This document shows, one piece after another, positions 33,027 through 42,119 of a stretch of DNA of 64,000 bases. How positions within the stretch are numbered: position 1 is the first letter of the stretch; every line of letters begins with the position of its first letter. The translations under genes and the position numbers were made by a program. This DNA comes from Zobellia barbeyronii. Lineage in GTDB: Bacteria; Bacteroidota; Bacteroidia; Flavobacteriales; Flavobacteriaceae. The notes beneath the pieces were generated by a model, which worked only from the letters and a program-made list of their open reading frames with translations, made no database searches and was not told the DNA's origin. The stretch lies in NCBI RefSeq assembly GCF_018603515.1, contig NZ_JACATN010000007.1, forward strand, positions 95,657 through 159,656, read 5' to 3'.

Positions 33027-33254
33027 TTATTCTTCGTATCTGGCCACCTCACGGTCATAAAATTCGCCGGCTTGTTCTATAAGACTCTCAGCTTCAGATT
33101 CTAATTCCTTTTCATCTTCTGTAGAAAAGTCTTCCAACCACTCTACTTCATCATTCTCTAAATTGATTATGAACCTTGGGTATTCAGTATGTACTACAAA
33201 TATGGCCGTGGGATAATCTGTATTATCACCTAACAAAAATTTTGGGAATTCCAT
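33027..33254 (-). CDS. Conserved acidic hypothetical protein, 75 residues
   Basis: A small acidic soluble protein with no signal peptide. The N-terminal half is predicted beta (FLLGDNTDYPTAIFVVHTEY then PRFIINLENDEVEWLEDF) and the C-terminal half a Glu-rich helix (DEKELESEAESLIEQAGEFY). I recall very similar short proteins in other Flavobacteriaceae but no function. It lies one base after the MATE gene's stop and nine before the PAP2 gene, so it is expressed with both. Confidence 0.8.
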   Translation of the reverse strand: MEFPKFLLGDNTDYPTAIFVVHTEYPRFIINLENDEVEWLEDFSTEDEKELESEAESLIEQAGEFYDREVARYEE

Positions 33255-33255
33255 T

Positions 33256-34626
33256 TTATGAATTTACTATTAACTTTTTAGTCAAATAATTGAAGCGAAT
33301 ATACAACATAACCGCCGATGCGCTTAGTCCTGTAAGCAAACCTATCCATATACCAGTGCTCTTAAGTTCCGTATGCAAACCTAAGTAATAACTTACGGGA
33401 AAACCAATTGCCCAATAGGCTATAAAGGTTATAAGTGTTGGGATTTTTACATCTTGTAATCCGCGTAATGCACCCAATACTACCACTTGTACGCCATCTG
33501 ATATCTGAAAAAAAGCAGCTACCAAAAGAAGTTCTGCGGCCAAGGCAATTACCTCGGTATTATCCGAAATATTCATTACATCGTCTAAATCTAAATATAT
33601 GGTTGGAAACCAATGTCTGCCCAATAAAAATAAAGCGGCAAAAACCACTTCTAACAAAAACGTAAGCAAGAATATAGATAGCCCAATACGCCTCAGGTCT
33701 ACGAAATTCCGTAATCCCTTTTGGTTTCCTACGCGGATCATAGCGGCAATACCCAATCCCATACCAAACATAAAGGTCATACTACTTAAATTTAATGCTA
33801 TCTGGTTTGCTGCTTGAGCATTCTTTCCTAAAACACCACTAAGCCATATGGCTGCAGTGAAAATGGCAACTTCAAAAAACATTTGTAAAGCCGATGGAAA
33901 GCCAAGGTCTACAATTTTTTTGATAACCTTTTTCTCTATCTTCTTAAAATCGAATCCGGTTACATAGTCATGAAATTTCTTTTTGCTTCTGAGTAAATAC
34001 CAGATATAACCTACCATTAAAACCCGCGAAACCAAGGTGCCGATAGCAGCCCCTACGATTCCCATTTTAGGAAAACCGAAAGAACCGAAAATCAATAGAT
34101 AGTTGATAGTTATATTCACCACATTGGCCATAATTGTAGCATACATGGGGTATGTGGTTTGGGACAAACCTTCTGAAAATTGCTTAAATGCCTGAAAAAT
34201 AATTAGAGGCACCAATGAAAAAGCTACTAAATCTAAATACGGTATAGCCAATGCCACCACTTCTTCGGACTGGCGCATAGAGTACATTAATGGCTTCGCT
34301 ATAAATATGACCCCAAATAGAAACAGCCCTAAAACAGTACACAAAACCAAACCATGCTTTAAGGCACTTTTGGCATCTTCTTTTTTACCGGCACCATCTG
34401 CTTCTGCAACTAAAGGCGTGATAGCTGTTGAAAAACCAATACCCAAGGACATGGCCACGAACACAAAACTATTACCCAAGGAAACTGCTGCTAGTTCTGC
34501 TGTACCTAACTGGCCTACCATAATATTATCGGCCAATTGTACAAATGTATGCCCCAACATACCCAATATTACAGGTACTGAGAGCTTTATATTATATCTA
34601 AATTCTTTAGTGTATTGTTGAAACAA
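33256..34626 (-). CDS. MATE family multidrug/sodium efflux transporter
   Basis: A 456-residue, 12-helix exporter of the MATE family. Landmarks are VPVILGMLGHTFVQLADNIM near the N-terminus with MVGQLGTAELAAVSLGNS, and the mirrored second half with LGFPSALQMFFEVAIFTAA and NQIALNLSSMTFMFGMGLG. Both six-helix halves are present at normal length. Substrates cannot be predicted. It heads the leftward run MATE - 75-residue protein - PAP2 - ArnT-like, although the functional link with the latter genes is unclear. Confidence 0.94.
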   Translation of the reverse strand: MFQQYTKEFRYNIKLSVPVILGMLGHTFVQLADNIMVGQLGTAELAAVSLGNSFVFVAMSLGIGFSTAITPLVAEADGAGKKEDAKSALKHGLVLCTVLGLFLFGVIFIAKPLMYSMRQSEEVVALAIPYLDLVAFSLVPLIIFQAFKQFSEGLSQTTYPMYATIMANVVNITINYLLIFGSFGFPKMGIVGAAIGTLVSRVLMVGYIWYLLRSKKKFHDYVTGFDFKKIEKKVIKKIVDLGFPSALQMFFEVAIFTAAIWLSGVLGKNAQAANQIALNLSSMTFMFGMGLGIAAMIRVGNQKGLRNFVDLRRIGLSIFLLTFLLEVVFAALFLLGRHWFPTIYLDLDDVMNISDNTEVIALAAELLLVAAFFQISDGVQVVVLGALRGLQDVKIPTLITFIAYWAIGFPVSYYLGLHTELKSTGIWIGLLTGLSASAVMLYIRFNYLTKKLIVNS

Positions 34627-34654
34627 AACTGATCTATTTAATAAGGTTTTTGGT

Positions 34655-34677
34655 GAAAAGGGATTTTGACCCTTTTC
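34655..34677 (-). terminator. Terminator-like hairpin after mazG
   Basis: Perfect stem GAAAAGGG / CCCTTTTC with a 7-base loop, lying between the mazG stop (34703) and the MATE start (34626). Confidence 0.55.
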
Positions 34678-34702
34678 TATTTTCTAACATATTTTTTATG
34701 AA

Positions 34703-35488
34703 TTATTTCTCGGCCAATTTGGCTTCCTCCCAAAATACATCCATTTCGCCTAAGGTCATCTCTTTTAATTCTTTTCCTATTCCCTTGGCTTTTGCCTCTA
34801 GAAACTGAAAACGACCAATGAACTTTTTATTAGTACGTTCTAAGGCATTTTCAGGACTTATATTCAGAAAACGGGCATAATTTACCATAGCGAACATGAC
34901 ATCACCAAACTCGGCTTCCATCTTGTCTTGGTCCTGTGCTTTGATCTCTTCCCGTAATTCAGAAAGTTCTTCCTGTACTTTTTCCCAGACCTGTTCCGGC
35001 TTCTCCCAGTCAAAACCTACACCAGCAACCTTTTCTTGAATTCGGCTTGCTTTCACCAATGCCGGCAAACCTTTGGGTACACCTTCCAAAACACTAGTTT
35101 TACCTTTTCCTTCTTTAAGTTTTATGTTTTCCCAGTTTCGTTTTACATCTTCTTCACTGGTTACTTTTACATCACCATAAATATGAGGGTGACGGTTTAT
35201 TAATTTTTCACATATCTCGTTACAGACATCGGCTATATCAAAATTATTGGTCTCACTACCAATTTTTGAGTAAAAAACAATATGGAGCAATACATCACCA
35301 AGTTCCTTTTTTACTTCTTCCAAATCATCTTCAAGAATAGCATCGCCAAGTTCATACGTCTCCTCTATAGTTAGGTGGCGCAAAGTCTGCATGGTCTGTT
35401 TTTTATCCCACGGGCACTGCTCACGCAACTCGTCCATAATGGTCAATAAACGGTCAAATGCCTCTAGTTTTTGCTGTCTTGTATTCAT
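34703..35488 (-). CDS. mazG: Nucleoside triphosphate pyrophosphohydrolase MazG
   Basis: Cytoplasmic all-alpha NTP pyrophosphohydrolase that clears noncanonical or excess NTPs. The 261 residues contain two MazG domains: the first has CPWDKKQTMQTLRHLTIEET and the EExxE-type cluster (EETYELGDAI, LEEVKKELGDVLLHIVFY); the second carries EELSELREEI and EAEFGDVMFAMVNYARFL. KVASRIQEKVAGVGFDW-like linker text (KASRIQEKVAGVGFDWEKPE) joins them. Length and architecture match E. coli MazG. No mazEF toxin-antitoxin genes are present. Confidence 0.95.
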   Translation of the reverse strand: MNTRQQKLEAFDRLLTIMDELREQCPWDKKQTMQTLRHLTIEETYELGDAILEDDLEEVKKELGDVLLHIVFYSKIGSETNNFDIADVCNEICEKLINRHPHIYGDVKVTSEEDVKRNWENIKLKEGKGKTSVLEGVPKGLPALVKASRIQEKVAGVGFDWEKPEQVWEKVQEELSELREEIKAQDQDKMEAEFGDVMFAMVNYARFLNISPENALERTNKKFIGRFQFLEAKAKGIGKELKEMTLGEMDVFWEEAKLAEK

Positions 35489-35587
35489 TCCTGAAAATTT
35501 GAGTAAAAGTACAAAGACCCTTCTTTTAACGTGTCGAAAATTTAGAGTATTTTAGAAGTCCTTACAAAGACTTACCTATACCCAATT

Positions 35588-36427
35588 ATGATTCATACAA
35601 ACAGAAGAAATTTCTTAAAAAAGTCAGGTTTGGCTGCTGCCGGAACCTTATTCATACCTTCCATGAGCTTCGCCATTGCTCCCAGCGAAAAATTTGGAGT
35701 CCAGCTCTACTCCTTTCGAGATGAAATGGCCAAAGATGCTAAAGGCACATTAGAACAAATTGCTTCCATCGGCATTAAAAAAATAGAATCGGCTCGTAGC
35801 AAAGAAGGTCTCTATTACGGTCTCTCTCCAAAAGAAATGAAAGATACTTGTGATAGTTTGGGTATGGAACTCTGTAGCGGACATGTTGCTTTGGACAAAG
35901 ATTTTGATGATACCATGCGCCAAGCAGTAGAATCCGGTCAGGAATATGTTATTTGCTCTTCCCTTCCTAGCAATGGTCAAAACATTGATAATTACAAAAA
36001 GGTAGCCGAAGCTTTTAATAAAGCTGGCGAATCTTGTAAAAAACTGGGATTGAAATTTGGATACCACAACCATGAATACGAATTTGAATCTGATAAAGGC
36101 GAAGTACTTTATGATGTTCTAATGGATAACACGGACCCAGACCTTGTTCATATGGAACTGGACTTAGGGTGGGTAATTGTTGCAGAAAAAGACCCTCTAC
36201 ATTATTTCAAAAAATACCCTAAACGTTTTCCGTTGTGGCATTTGAAAGATATGAATATGCACGAAAAGATAAGCACTGAATTTGGTAAAGGAGGCCTAGA
36301 CATAGCTATGATGATGAACTACAAATCTGACTCTGGTGTAAAACATATTTTTATAGAACAAGAAGAATATGCCAGTACGCCTATGGATAGTATGAAACAT
36401 AACATGAACTTCCTTAAAGCTTTATAA
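35588..36427 (+). CDS. Exported sugar phosphate isomerase/epimerase-like TIM barrel
   Basis: A 279-residue protein of the xylose isomerase-like TIM barrel (AP endonuclease 2) superfamily. It starts with a twin-arginine-like signal (NRRNFLKKSGLAAAGTLFIP), so it is probably periplasmic. Barrel motifs include FGVQLYSFRDEM, IGIKKIES, GYHNHEYEF (metal-site His and Glu), HMELDLGWV and LWHLKDMN, ending IFIEQEEY. These are typical metal ligands for keto-sugar epimerases. It is followed two bases later by an SMP-30-type lipoprotein, forming a two-gene sugar-processing unit. The substrate is unknown. Confidence 0.87.
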   Translation: MIHTNRRNFLKKSGLAAAGTLFIPSMSFAIAPSEKFGVQLYSFRDEMAKDAKGTLEQIASIGIKKIESARSKEGLYYGLSPKEMKDTCDSLGMELCSGHVALDKDFDDTMRQAVESGQEYVICSSLPSNGQNIDNYKKVAEAFNKAGESCKKLGLKFGYHNHEYEFESDKGEVLYDVLMDNTDPDLVHMELDLGWVIVAEKDPLHYFKKYPKRFPLWHLKDMNMHEKISTEFGKGGLDIAMMMNYKSDSGVKHIFIEQEEYASTPMDSMKHNMNFLKAL

Positions 36428-36429
36428 AC

Positions 36430-37341
36430 ATGAAAAGAAATCAACTCACTTTTTTCTTGTCAGCTCTTATTATTTTAGGGCTTTCGTCATGTAAATCTCA
36501 ACAGAATATTTCCAAAGGAATCATTGCCAAAGATGCAAAACTAACTTTAGTTTCAGATGAATATGAGTTTACGGAAGGCCCAGCTGTAGACAAAAATGGC
36601 GATATCTATTTTACGGACCAACCTAATGACCGTATCGTAAAATGGGATGCGGCCACCAATACAGTTTCTGACTACATGAAACCGTCAGGGCGTGCCAACG
36701 GACTCTATTTTGACCATGACGGCAACCTTTTAGCTGCTGCAGATGAAAAAAATGAACTATGGAGCATTGCTCCCGATAAAAATGTAACCGTTTTAATAGG
36801 CAACTACGAAGGGAAAAAACTGAATGGTCCCAATGATCTTTGGGTAGATTTAGCTGGAGGAATTTATTTTACGGATCCTTTCTATAAGAGATCTTGGTGG
36901 AAACATACCGAACCAGAACAAACTGCCCGAAGAGTATATTACCTCATAAAAGGAAACTCTATTCCTAGGATAGTTGCTGAAGGTTTTGAGCAACCTAACG
37001 GTATTATTGGATCAGCAGATGGTAAAATGCTTTACATTTCGGATATAGGAGCTAAAAAGACTTTTGTTTATACTGTTGATGCTAATGGAAACCTATCTAA
37101 CAAAAAGTTGTTTACGGATATGGGTTCTGATGGTATGACATTGGATAATCTGGGTAATCTATATTTAACGGGTAAGGGTGTTACCGTTTTCAATTCCAAA
37201 GGAGAACAAATAGAACATATAGATGTTCCCGAAAATTGGACTGCCAATGTAACCTTTGGTGGACCCGACCAGAAAACACTTTTCATTACCGCTATGGACT
37301 CTGCCTATACTTTAGAAATGAATGTGAACGGGGTGCGATAG
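36430..37341 (+). CDS. SMP-30/gluconolactonase-like lipoprotein
   Basis: A 303-residue six-bladed beta-propeller hydrolase of the SMP-30/LRE family, likely opening a sugar lactone in the envelope. The lipobox ends at Cys21 (LGLSSCKS). Family motifs are EFTEGPAVDKNGDIYFTD, PSGRANGLYFDHDGNL (metal-binding Asn region), LNGPNDLWVDLAGGIYFTD (catalytic-site Asn and Asp) and SDGMTLDNLGNLYLTGKG. It is cotranscribed with the preceding isomerase, two bases apart, and ends at a strong bidirectional terminator. Confidence 0.9.
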   Translation: MKRNQLTFFLSALIILGLSSCKSQQNISKGIIAKDAKLTLVSDEYEFTEGPAVDKNGDIYFTDQPNDRIVKWDAATNTVSDYMKPSGRANGLYFDHDGNLLAAADEKNELWSIAPDKNVTVLIGNYEGKKLNGPNDLWVDLAGGIYFTDPFYKRSWWKHTEPEQTARRVYYLIKGNSIPRIVAEGFEQPNGIIGSADGKMLYISDIGAKKTFVYTVDANGNLSNKKLFTDMGSDGMTLDNLGNLYLTGKGVTVFNSKGEQIEHIDVPENWTANVTFGGPDQKTLFITAMDSAYTLEMNVNGVR

Positions 37342-37360
37342 TATTATTCTTAAAACAAAA

Positions 37361-37395
37361 AAAAAGCCATTTCACATAGTTGTGAAATGGCTTTT
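37361..37395. terminator. Bidirectional terminator
   Basis: Perfect stem AAAAGCCATTTCACA with its complement around TAGT, flanked by A-run and T-run, between the convergent SMP-30 gene and the RND operon end. Confidence 0.92.
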
Positions 37396-37431
37396 TCAAT
37401 TGAAGTGGATTTATGTATTAATAAGCAAGAA

Positions 37432-38865
37432 TTAATTCCATCCGCCACCTAAAGCGCGATATACATTAACCACAGCGCTCATCTGTTTTTGTTTGGTTTC
37501 AATAAGCTCAACTTTTGCTTCTAACGCATCACGTTGCGTTAGTAAAACCTCCATATAATCTGCTCTGGCTGATTTAAATAGTCGGTTTGATATGTCTATT
37601 GAAGCCGTTAGGGCATCAACCTCTTTCGACCTTAAATCATAACTTTTTTCCAAATTATCAATTTTCGCCAGTTGATTAGCTACCTCAACATAAGCATTCA
37701 AAATAGTCTGCTCATAATTGTAGACTGCCTGCAATTGCTTAGCACTAGCTCCATAGTATACTGCTTTAATCGCATTTCTATTAATCAACGGAGCAGTTAA
37801 ATCCCCGACTAGGGAATAGAGAAGCGACTCTGGTGTTTCTAGCAAATATTTTGCATTAAAAGACTGAAACCCAATTCCTGCTGAAATACCCAAAGAAGGA
37901 TAGAAACGCGCCTTGGCTACTTTTACATCTAATTTTGCAGCAACTAAATCAAGTTCTGCCTCTTTAATATCGGGACGATTAGCCAACAACTGAGATGGCA
38001 GACCCAAATGCACCGTTTCCGGAACCAAATATTCAAAACCTTGATGATCTCGTTCAATATGTTGCGGATAACGACCTAGCAAAAAGTTGATTTTATTCTC
38101 CGTCTGCACAACTTCCTGTTGTATTTCGAACTGTAAACTTTTAGTATGAAAAACTTCAGCTTCAAACTTCTTTACCGCCAACTCATTTACTTTGGCAGCA
38201 GCCTTTTGAAGTTTTACAATTTCTAAAGCATTGCTCTGAATACCTATGTTTTGCTTAATAATAGCCAGTTCATTGTCCAAAGCCAACAACTCATAATATG
38301 AATTTGCTATCTCAGCAATTAGATTGGTCACCATAAAATTTCGACCTTCAATAGAAGACAGGTAACGGGTAACCGCAGCTTTTTTAGCATTCCTCAATTT
38401 ATGCCAAATATCTACTTCCCAATCAATTTCAGCAGCAACTAAGAAATCACCCAACGGCTCAGGAAATTCTTCTCCAGGCCGTATGTCCGTATTTGCATCA
38501 CTGGCACCTTGACTGGTATATCTTCCAACTTTTTCCAATCCAGCACCTGCTCGTAAGCCCACAAAGGGGAGGTACTCCCCTTTCCTCTCCCTTACCTCAC
38601 TTTTAGCAATCGCAATTTCTTGCAAGACTATATTCAGCTCTTGGTTATTGCCCAAAGCCGTATCTATAAGCGTGCGCAAATTGGGGTCTTTAAAATACTC
38701 TCGCCAAGCAATGGTACCTGTATTGGTAGAGTCTTGCGAACCATTATAAGTATCCGGCGTTGTGGTATTGGCCGTTCTTTGCAGTGCGGCCGGGCTTTTA
38801 CATGACGTAAACGTCAGGGATAGACATGCTATACCCAAACCCATATATATTATTCTTTTATACAT
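37432..38865 (-). CDS. RND efflux outer-membrane factor (NodT/OprM-like lipoprotein)
   Basis: Outer-membrane exit duct of a tripartite pump. The 477-residue protein has a lipoprotein signal with Cys22 (LTFTSCKS) and two outer-membrane efflux (TolC-like) repeats; typical stretches are WREYFKDPNLRTLIDTALGN, NQELNIVLQEIAIAKSEV, FLVAAEIDWEVDIWHKLRNA and LANRPDIKEAELDLVAAKLD. It is the last gene of the leftward operon adaptor - pump - duct, 22 bases after the pump gene. No missing parts. Confidence 0.95.
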   Translation of the reverse strand: MYKRIIYMGLGIACLSLTFTSCKSPAALQRTANTTTPDTYNGSQDSTNTGTIAWREYFKDPNLRTLIDTALGNNQELNIVLQEIAIAKSEVRERKGEYLPFVGLRAGAGLEKVGRYTSQGASDANTDIRPGEEFPEPLGDFLVAAEIDWEVDIWHKLRNAKKAAVTRYLSSIEGRNFMVTNLIAEIANSYYELLALDNELAIIKQNIGIQSNALEIVKLQKAAAKVNELAVKKFEAEVFHTKSLQFEIQQEVVQTENKINFLLGRYPQHIERDHQGFEYLVPETVHLGLPSQLLANRPDIKEAELDLVAAKLDVKVAKARFYPSLGISAGIGFQSFNAKYLLETPESLLYSLVGDLTAPLINRNAIKAVYYGASAKQLQAVYNYEQTILNAYVEVANQLAKIDNLEKSYDLRSKEVDALTASIDISNRLFKSARADYMEVLLTQRDALEAKVELIETKQKQMSAVVNVYRALGGGWN

Positions 38866-38887
38866 TTTTCTGAATTTCGTTAGTGGT

Positions 38888-41800
38888 TTATTTATCCGCT
38901 ATAGACTCGGCCATCAATGGATGTTGTGGATCATTGTGTACATAATCTTCCGACAATGGATTCTCATCTTCAAACTTGATCAGTTTTCGTTTAGCTGCAA
39001 TTGTTCCAAACAGATAGTAAAGCCCGGGAACAACGATTACACCGAAAATAGTACCTACAATCATACCACCCGCAGCAGCTGTACCAATGGTACGGTTACC
39101 TATTGCACCTGGCCCGGTTGCAAACACTAATGGAATAAGACCTGCAATGAAGGCAAAAGAAGTCATTAAAATTGGACGGAAACGCTCTTTGGCCCCAGCA
39201 ATAGCAGCATCTAAAACGGATAAACCTTGCTGATGTTTCTGAACCGCAAACTCTACGATCAGTACCGCATTTTTACCCAGCAGACCAACCAGCATTACCA
39301 AACCTACCTGCGCATAAATGTTGTTGGAAAGTCCCATAACTTTTAATAGAATAAACGAACCAAAAACACCTGCCGGCAAGGAAAGAATAACCGCAAGCGG
39401 TAATAAGAAACTCTCATACTGAGCAGCAAGAATCATGTATACAAATGCCAATACAATCAAGAAAATGTACAAGACTTCGTTACCACGGCCTACCTCATCT
39501 TTTGAAAGTCCTGCCCAGTCAATACCATAACCCCTTGGCAATACTTCTTCTGCAACTTGCTGTATAGCTTCAATGGCCTCACCACTACTAAATCCTGGAG
39601 CAGGTGAACCGTTTATAGAAGAAGTTGTGTACAAGTTATAACGAGTAATCTCATTTAGACCTTGCTTTTTCTCCATTTTCATGAAAGCCGAATAAGGTAC
39701 CATTTCATCATGGTCATTCTTCACGTACATTTTCATAACATCTGCCGGTAATTTTCTAAACTCCGGAGATGCCTGAACATATACTTTAAAGAAACTACCA
39801 AAACGTACAAAACCTTGTTCGTAGGTACTACCGATAAGAATAGACAAATTGTCCATTGCCTTGGCAATAGAAACCCCTTTTTGCATGGCCAGTTTGTTGT
39901 CTATTTTTAGTTCATACTGCGGATAGTTTGCAGCAAAGAAGGTAAACAGACCGGACAATTCTTTACGCTCTCTAAGTGCAGCCATGAAATCATCGTTTAC
40001 TTTTTCAAAAGCCTTATAATCGCTAGAGTTTGTTTTATCTAACAGACGCAAAGCAAATCCACCTGCTGCTCCATAACCCGGTACTGCTGGTGGTTGAAAA
40101 AATTCAATAGTCGCTCCTGGTATGTCTTTCGCCTTTTCTTCTAACTCTTCTATAATTTCTACCGATGACATTTCACGATCAGACCAGTTCTCCAAATTAA
40201 TAAGACAAGTACCCGCATTTGAACCACGACCTTCCGTCAATACTTCATAACCCGCCAATGCAGAAACCGATTTAATACCTGGTATCTCTTCTGCAATCAT
40301 CTGTAGTTTACGAGATACTTCGTTTGTACGCTCTAAAGTAGACCCTGGAGGAGTTTGCAAAATAGCATAAATCATTCCCTGATCTTCATTAGGAATAAAC
40401 CCTGTTGGTAATGTCTTACTTGTAAAAAATATACCCACACAAAAAGCAATCAACAGACCAAAAGTTACGGATCGCCTGTTCACTATCACTTTAAGGAAGT
40501 TGGTATACTTGCCTGTTACTTTTTCGAACTTAGTATTAAATCCATCTAAAAACCTATTCAGTAGAGTTTTCTTCCTTGCTACACCATGGTTATTTTTCAA
40601 TATCATGGCACAAAGCACTGGGGTAAGCGTTAAAGCTACAATCCCAGAAATAACAATAGAAGTTGCCATTGTTATTGCAAACTGTCTGTAAAAAACCCCA
40701 ACAGGACCCGACATAAACGACACCGGAATAAACACCGCTGTCATTACCAAGGTTATGGCAATAATAGCTCCACTAATTTCGTGAACCACCATTTTTGAGG
40801 CCTTAAATGGCGAGAGATTATCCTCCTCCATCTTTACGTGAACGGCCTCTACCACCACAATAGCGTTATCTACCACAATACCTATGGCAAGAACCAATGC
40901 AAAAAGCGTAATAAGGTTAATCGTCAGCCCAAATAACTGCATAAAGAAAAAGGCCCCAATTAATGAAACCGGTACCGCAATAGTTGGGATTAAGGTTGAA
41001 CGCCAATCGCCCAAGAAGATAAACACCACTAAAGCCACCAATATGAAAGCTTCACCAAGTGTATGCACTACCTTTTCTATGGATGCATTTAAGAAACTAG
41101 AAACATCATAACTGATTTCATAGTTCATCCCTTTAGGGAAATTATCACCTCTAATTTCCTCTAATTTTTCTTTAACTGCCTTAATTACATCGTTCGCGTT
41201 ACTACCCGCTGTTTGTTTTAGGGTAATTGCTGCAGAAGGATGCCCATCTAGGTTGGAATAGATATCGTAAAATTCACTCCCTAAATTAACATCTGCAACA
41301 TCTTTCAAGTATAAAATCTCGCCATCAGAATTCGATTTAATGATAATGTCTTCATATTGTTTTGGCTCATTATACCTCCCTTCATAGGTCAATACATACT
41401 CAAGCGATTGCGAGCGTTTACCAGAACTACGGCCTAATCTACCAGGAGAACCAATAATACTTTGCTCTTGCAACGCTTCCATTACTTCTTCGGTAGAAAC
41501 GTTATAAGCACGCATTCTGTCCGGCTTCAACCAAACCCTCATAGCGTATTGACGGCTACCTAATATTTTTGCCATCCCAATACCCTTAATCCGTTTTAAT
41601 TCCGGTAGGATATTTACGTTAGCATAGTTGTAAAGAAATTTTTCATCTGCATGCTCATCCTCACTATAAAGGTTGACATACATTAACATATTAGGTTGTG
41701 CCTTTGAAATAATAATACCTTCCCGTTGTACCAGTTCAGGTAGTCTACTGGTAACCTGTTCTATACGGTTTTTAACACTAACAACAGCCTGGTTTGGATC

Positions 41801-42094
41801 TACACCCAAGTCAAAAATAACCTGAATAGTAGCTTCACCAGCACTAGTAGCATCAGAAGTCATATATTTCATTCCGGGCGTTCCGTTTATGGATTTCTCC
41901 ATAGGAATCAACACCGAATTAACCAATACCTCTGCACTGGCTCCAGGATAGGCAATACTTACATTTACCCTTGGTGGTGCAATAGAGGGGAACTGCGATA
42001 TGGGTAGTGTCTTGATGGCAAGCATGCCCAAGAACACTATGAACAGTGATATCACAATGGATAGCACTGGTCTTTCTATAAATTTATTAAACAT
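38888..42094 (-). CDS. RND family efflux pump permease (HAE1/AcrB-like)
   Basis: Inner-membrane proton-driven pump of 1068 residues with the full duplicated RND layout: 12 membrane helices and two large periplasmic loops. It starts with the typical MFNKFIERPVLSIVISLFIV and shows LPISQFPSIAPPRVNVS, FIPNEDQGMIYAILQTPPGS and the late LLGKNAVLIVEFAVQK, whose Lys corresponds to Lys940 of AcrB. In helix 4 the AcrB Asp407-Asp408 pair reads Asp-Asn (GIVVDNAIVVVEAV). From memory this is frequent in Bacteroidota HAE1 pumps. The C-terminus is short and cytoplasmic. Substrates unknown; no regulator is adjacent. Confidence 0.96.
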   Translation of the reverse strand: MFNKFIERPVLSIVISLFIVFLGMLAIKTLPISQFPSIAPPRVNVSIAYPGASAEVLVNSVLIPMEKSINGTPGMKYMTSDATSAGEATIQVIFDLGVDPNQAVVSVKNRIEQVTSRLPELVQREGIIISKAQPNMLMYVNLYSEDEHADEKFLYNYANVNILPELKRIKGIGMAKILGSRQYAMRVWLKPDRMRAYNVSTEEVMEALQEQSIIGSPGRLGRSSGKRSQSLEYVLTYEGRYNEPKQYEDIIIKSNSDGEILYLKDVADVNLGSEFYDIYSNLDGHPSAAITLKQTAGSNANDVIKAVKEKLEEIRGDNFPKGMNYEISYDVSSFLNASIEKVVHTLGEAFILVALVVFIFLGDWRSTLIPTIAVPVSLIGAFFFMQLFGLTINLITLFALVLAIGIVVDNAIVVVEAVHVKMEEDNLSPFKASKMVVHEISGAIIAITLVMTAVFIPVSFMSGPVGVFYRQFAITMATSIVISGIVALTLTPVLCAMILKNNHGVARKKTLLNRFLDGFNTKFEKVTGKYTNFLKVIVNRRSVTFGLLIAFCVGIFFTSKTLPTGFIPNEDQGMIYAILQTPPGSTLERTNEVSRKLQMIAEEIPGIKSVSALAGYEVLTEGRGSNAGTCLINLENWSDREMSSVEIIEELEEKAKDIPGATIEFFQPPAVPGYGAAGGFALRLLDKTNSSDYKAFEKVNDDFMAALRERKELSGLFTFFAANYPQYELKIDNKLAMQKGVSIAKAMDNLSILIGSTYEQGFVRFGSFFKVYVQASPEFRKLPADVMKMYVKNDHDEMVPYSAFMKMEKKQGLNEITRYNLYTTSSINGSPAPGFSSGEAIEAIQQVAEEVLPRGYGIDWAGLSKDEVGRGNEVLYIFLIVLAFVYMILAAQYESFLLPLAVILSLPAGVFGSFILLKVMGLSNNIYAQVGLVMLVGLLGKNAVLIVEFAVQKHQQGLSVLDAAIAGAKERFRPILMTSFAFIAGLIPLVFATGPGAIGNRTIGTAAAGGMIVGTIFGVIVVPGLYYLFGTIAAKRKLIKFEDENPLSEDYVHNDPQHPLMAESIADK

Positions 42095-42119
42095 ATTCTT
42101 GCTATTTTTTTACGTTAGA

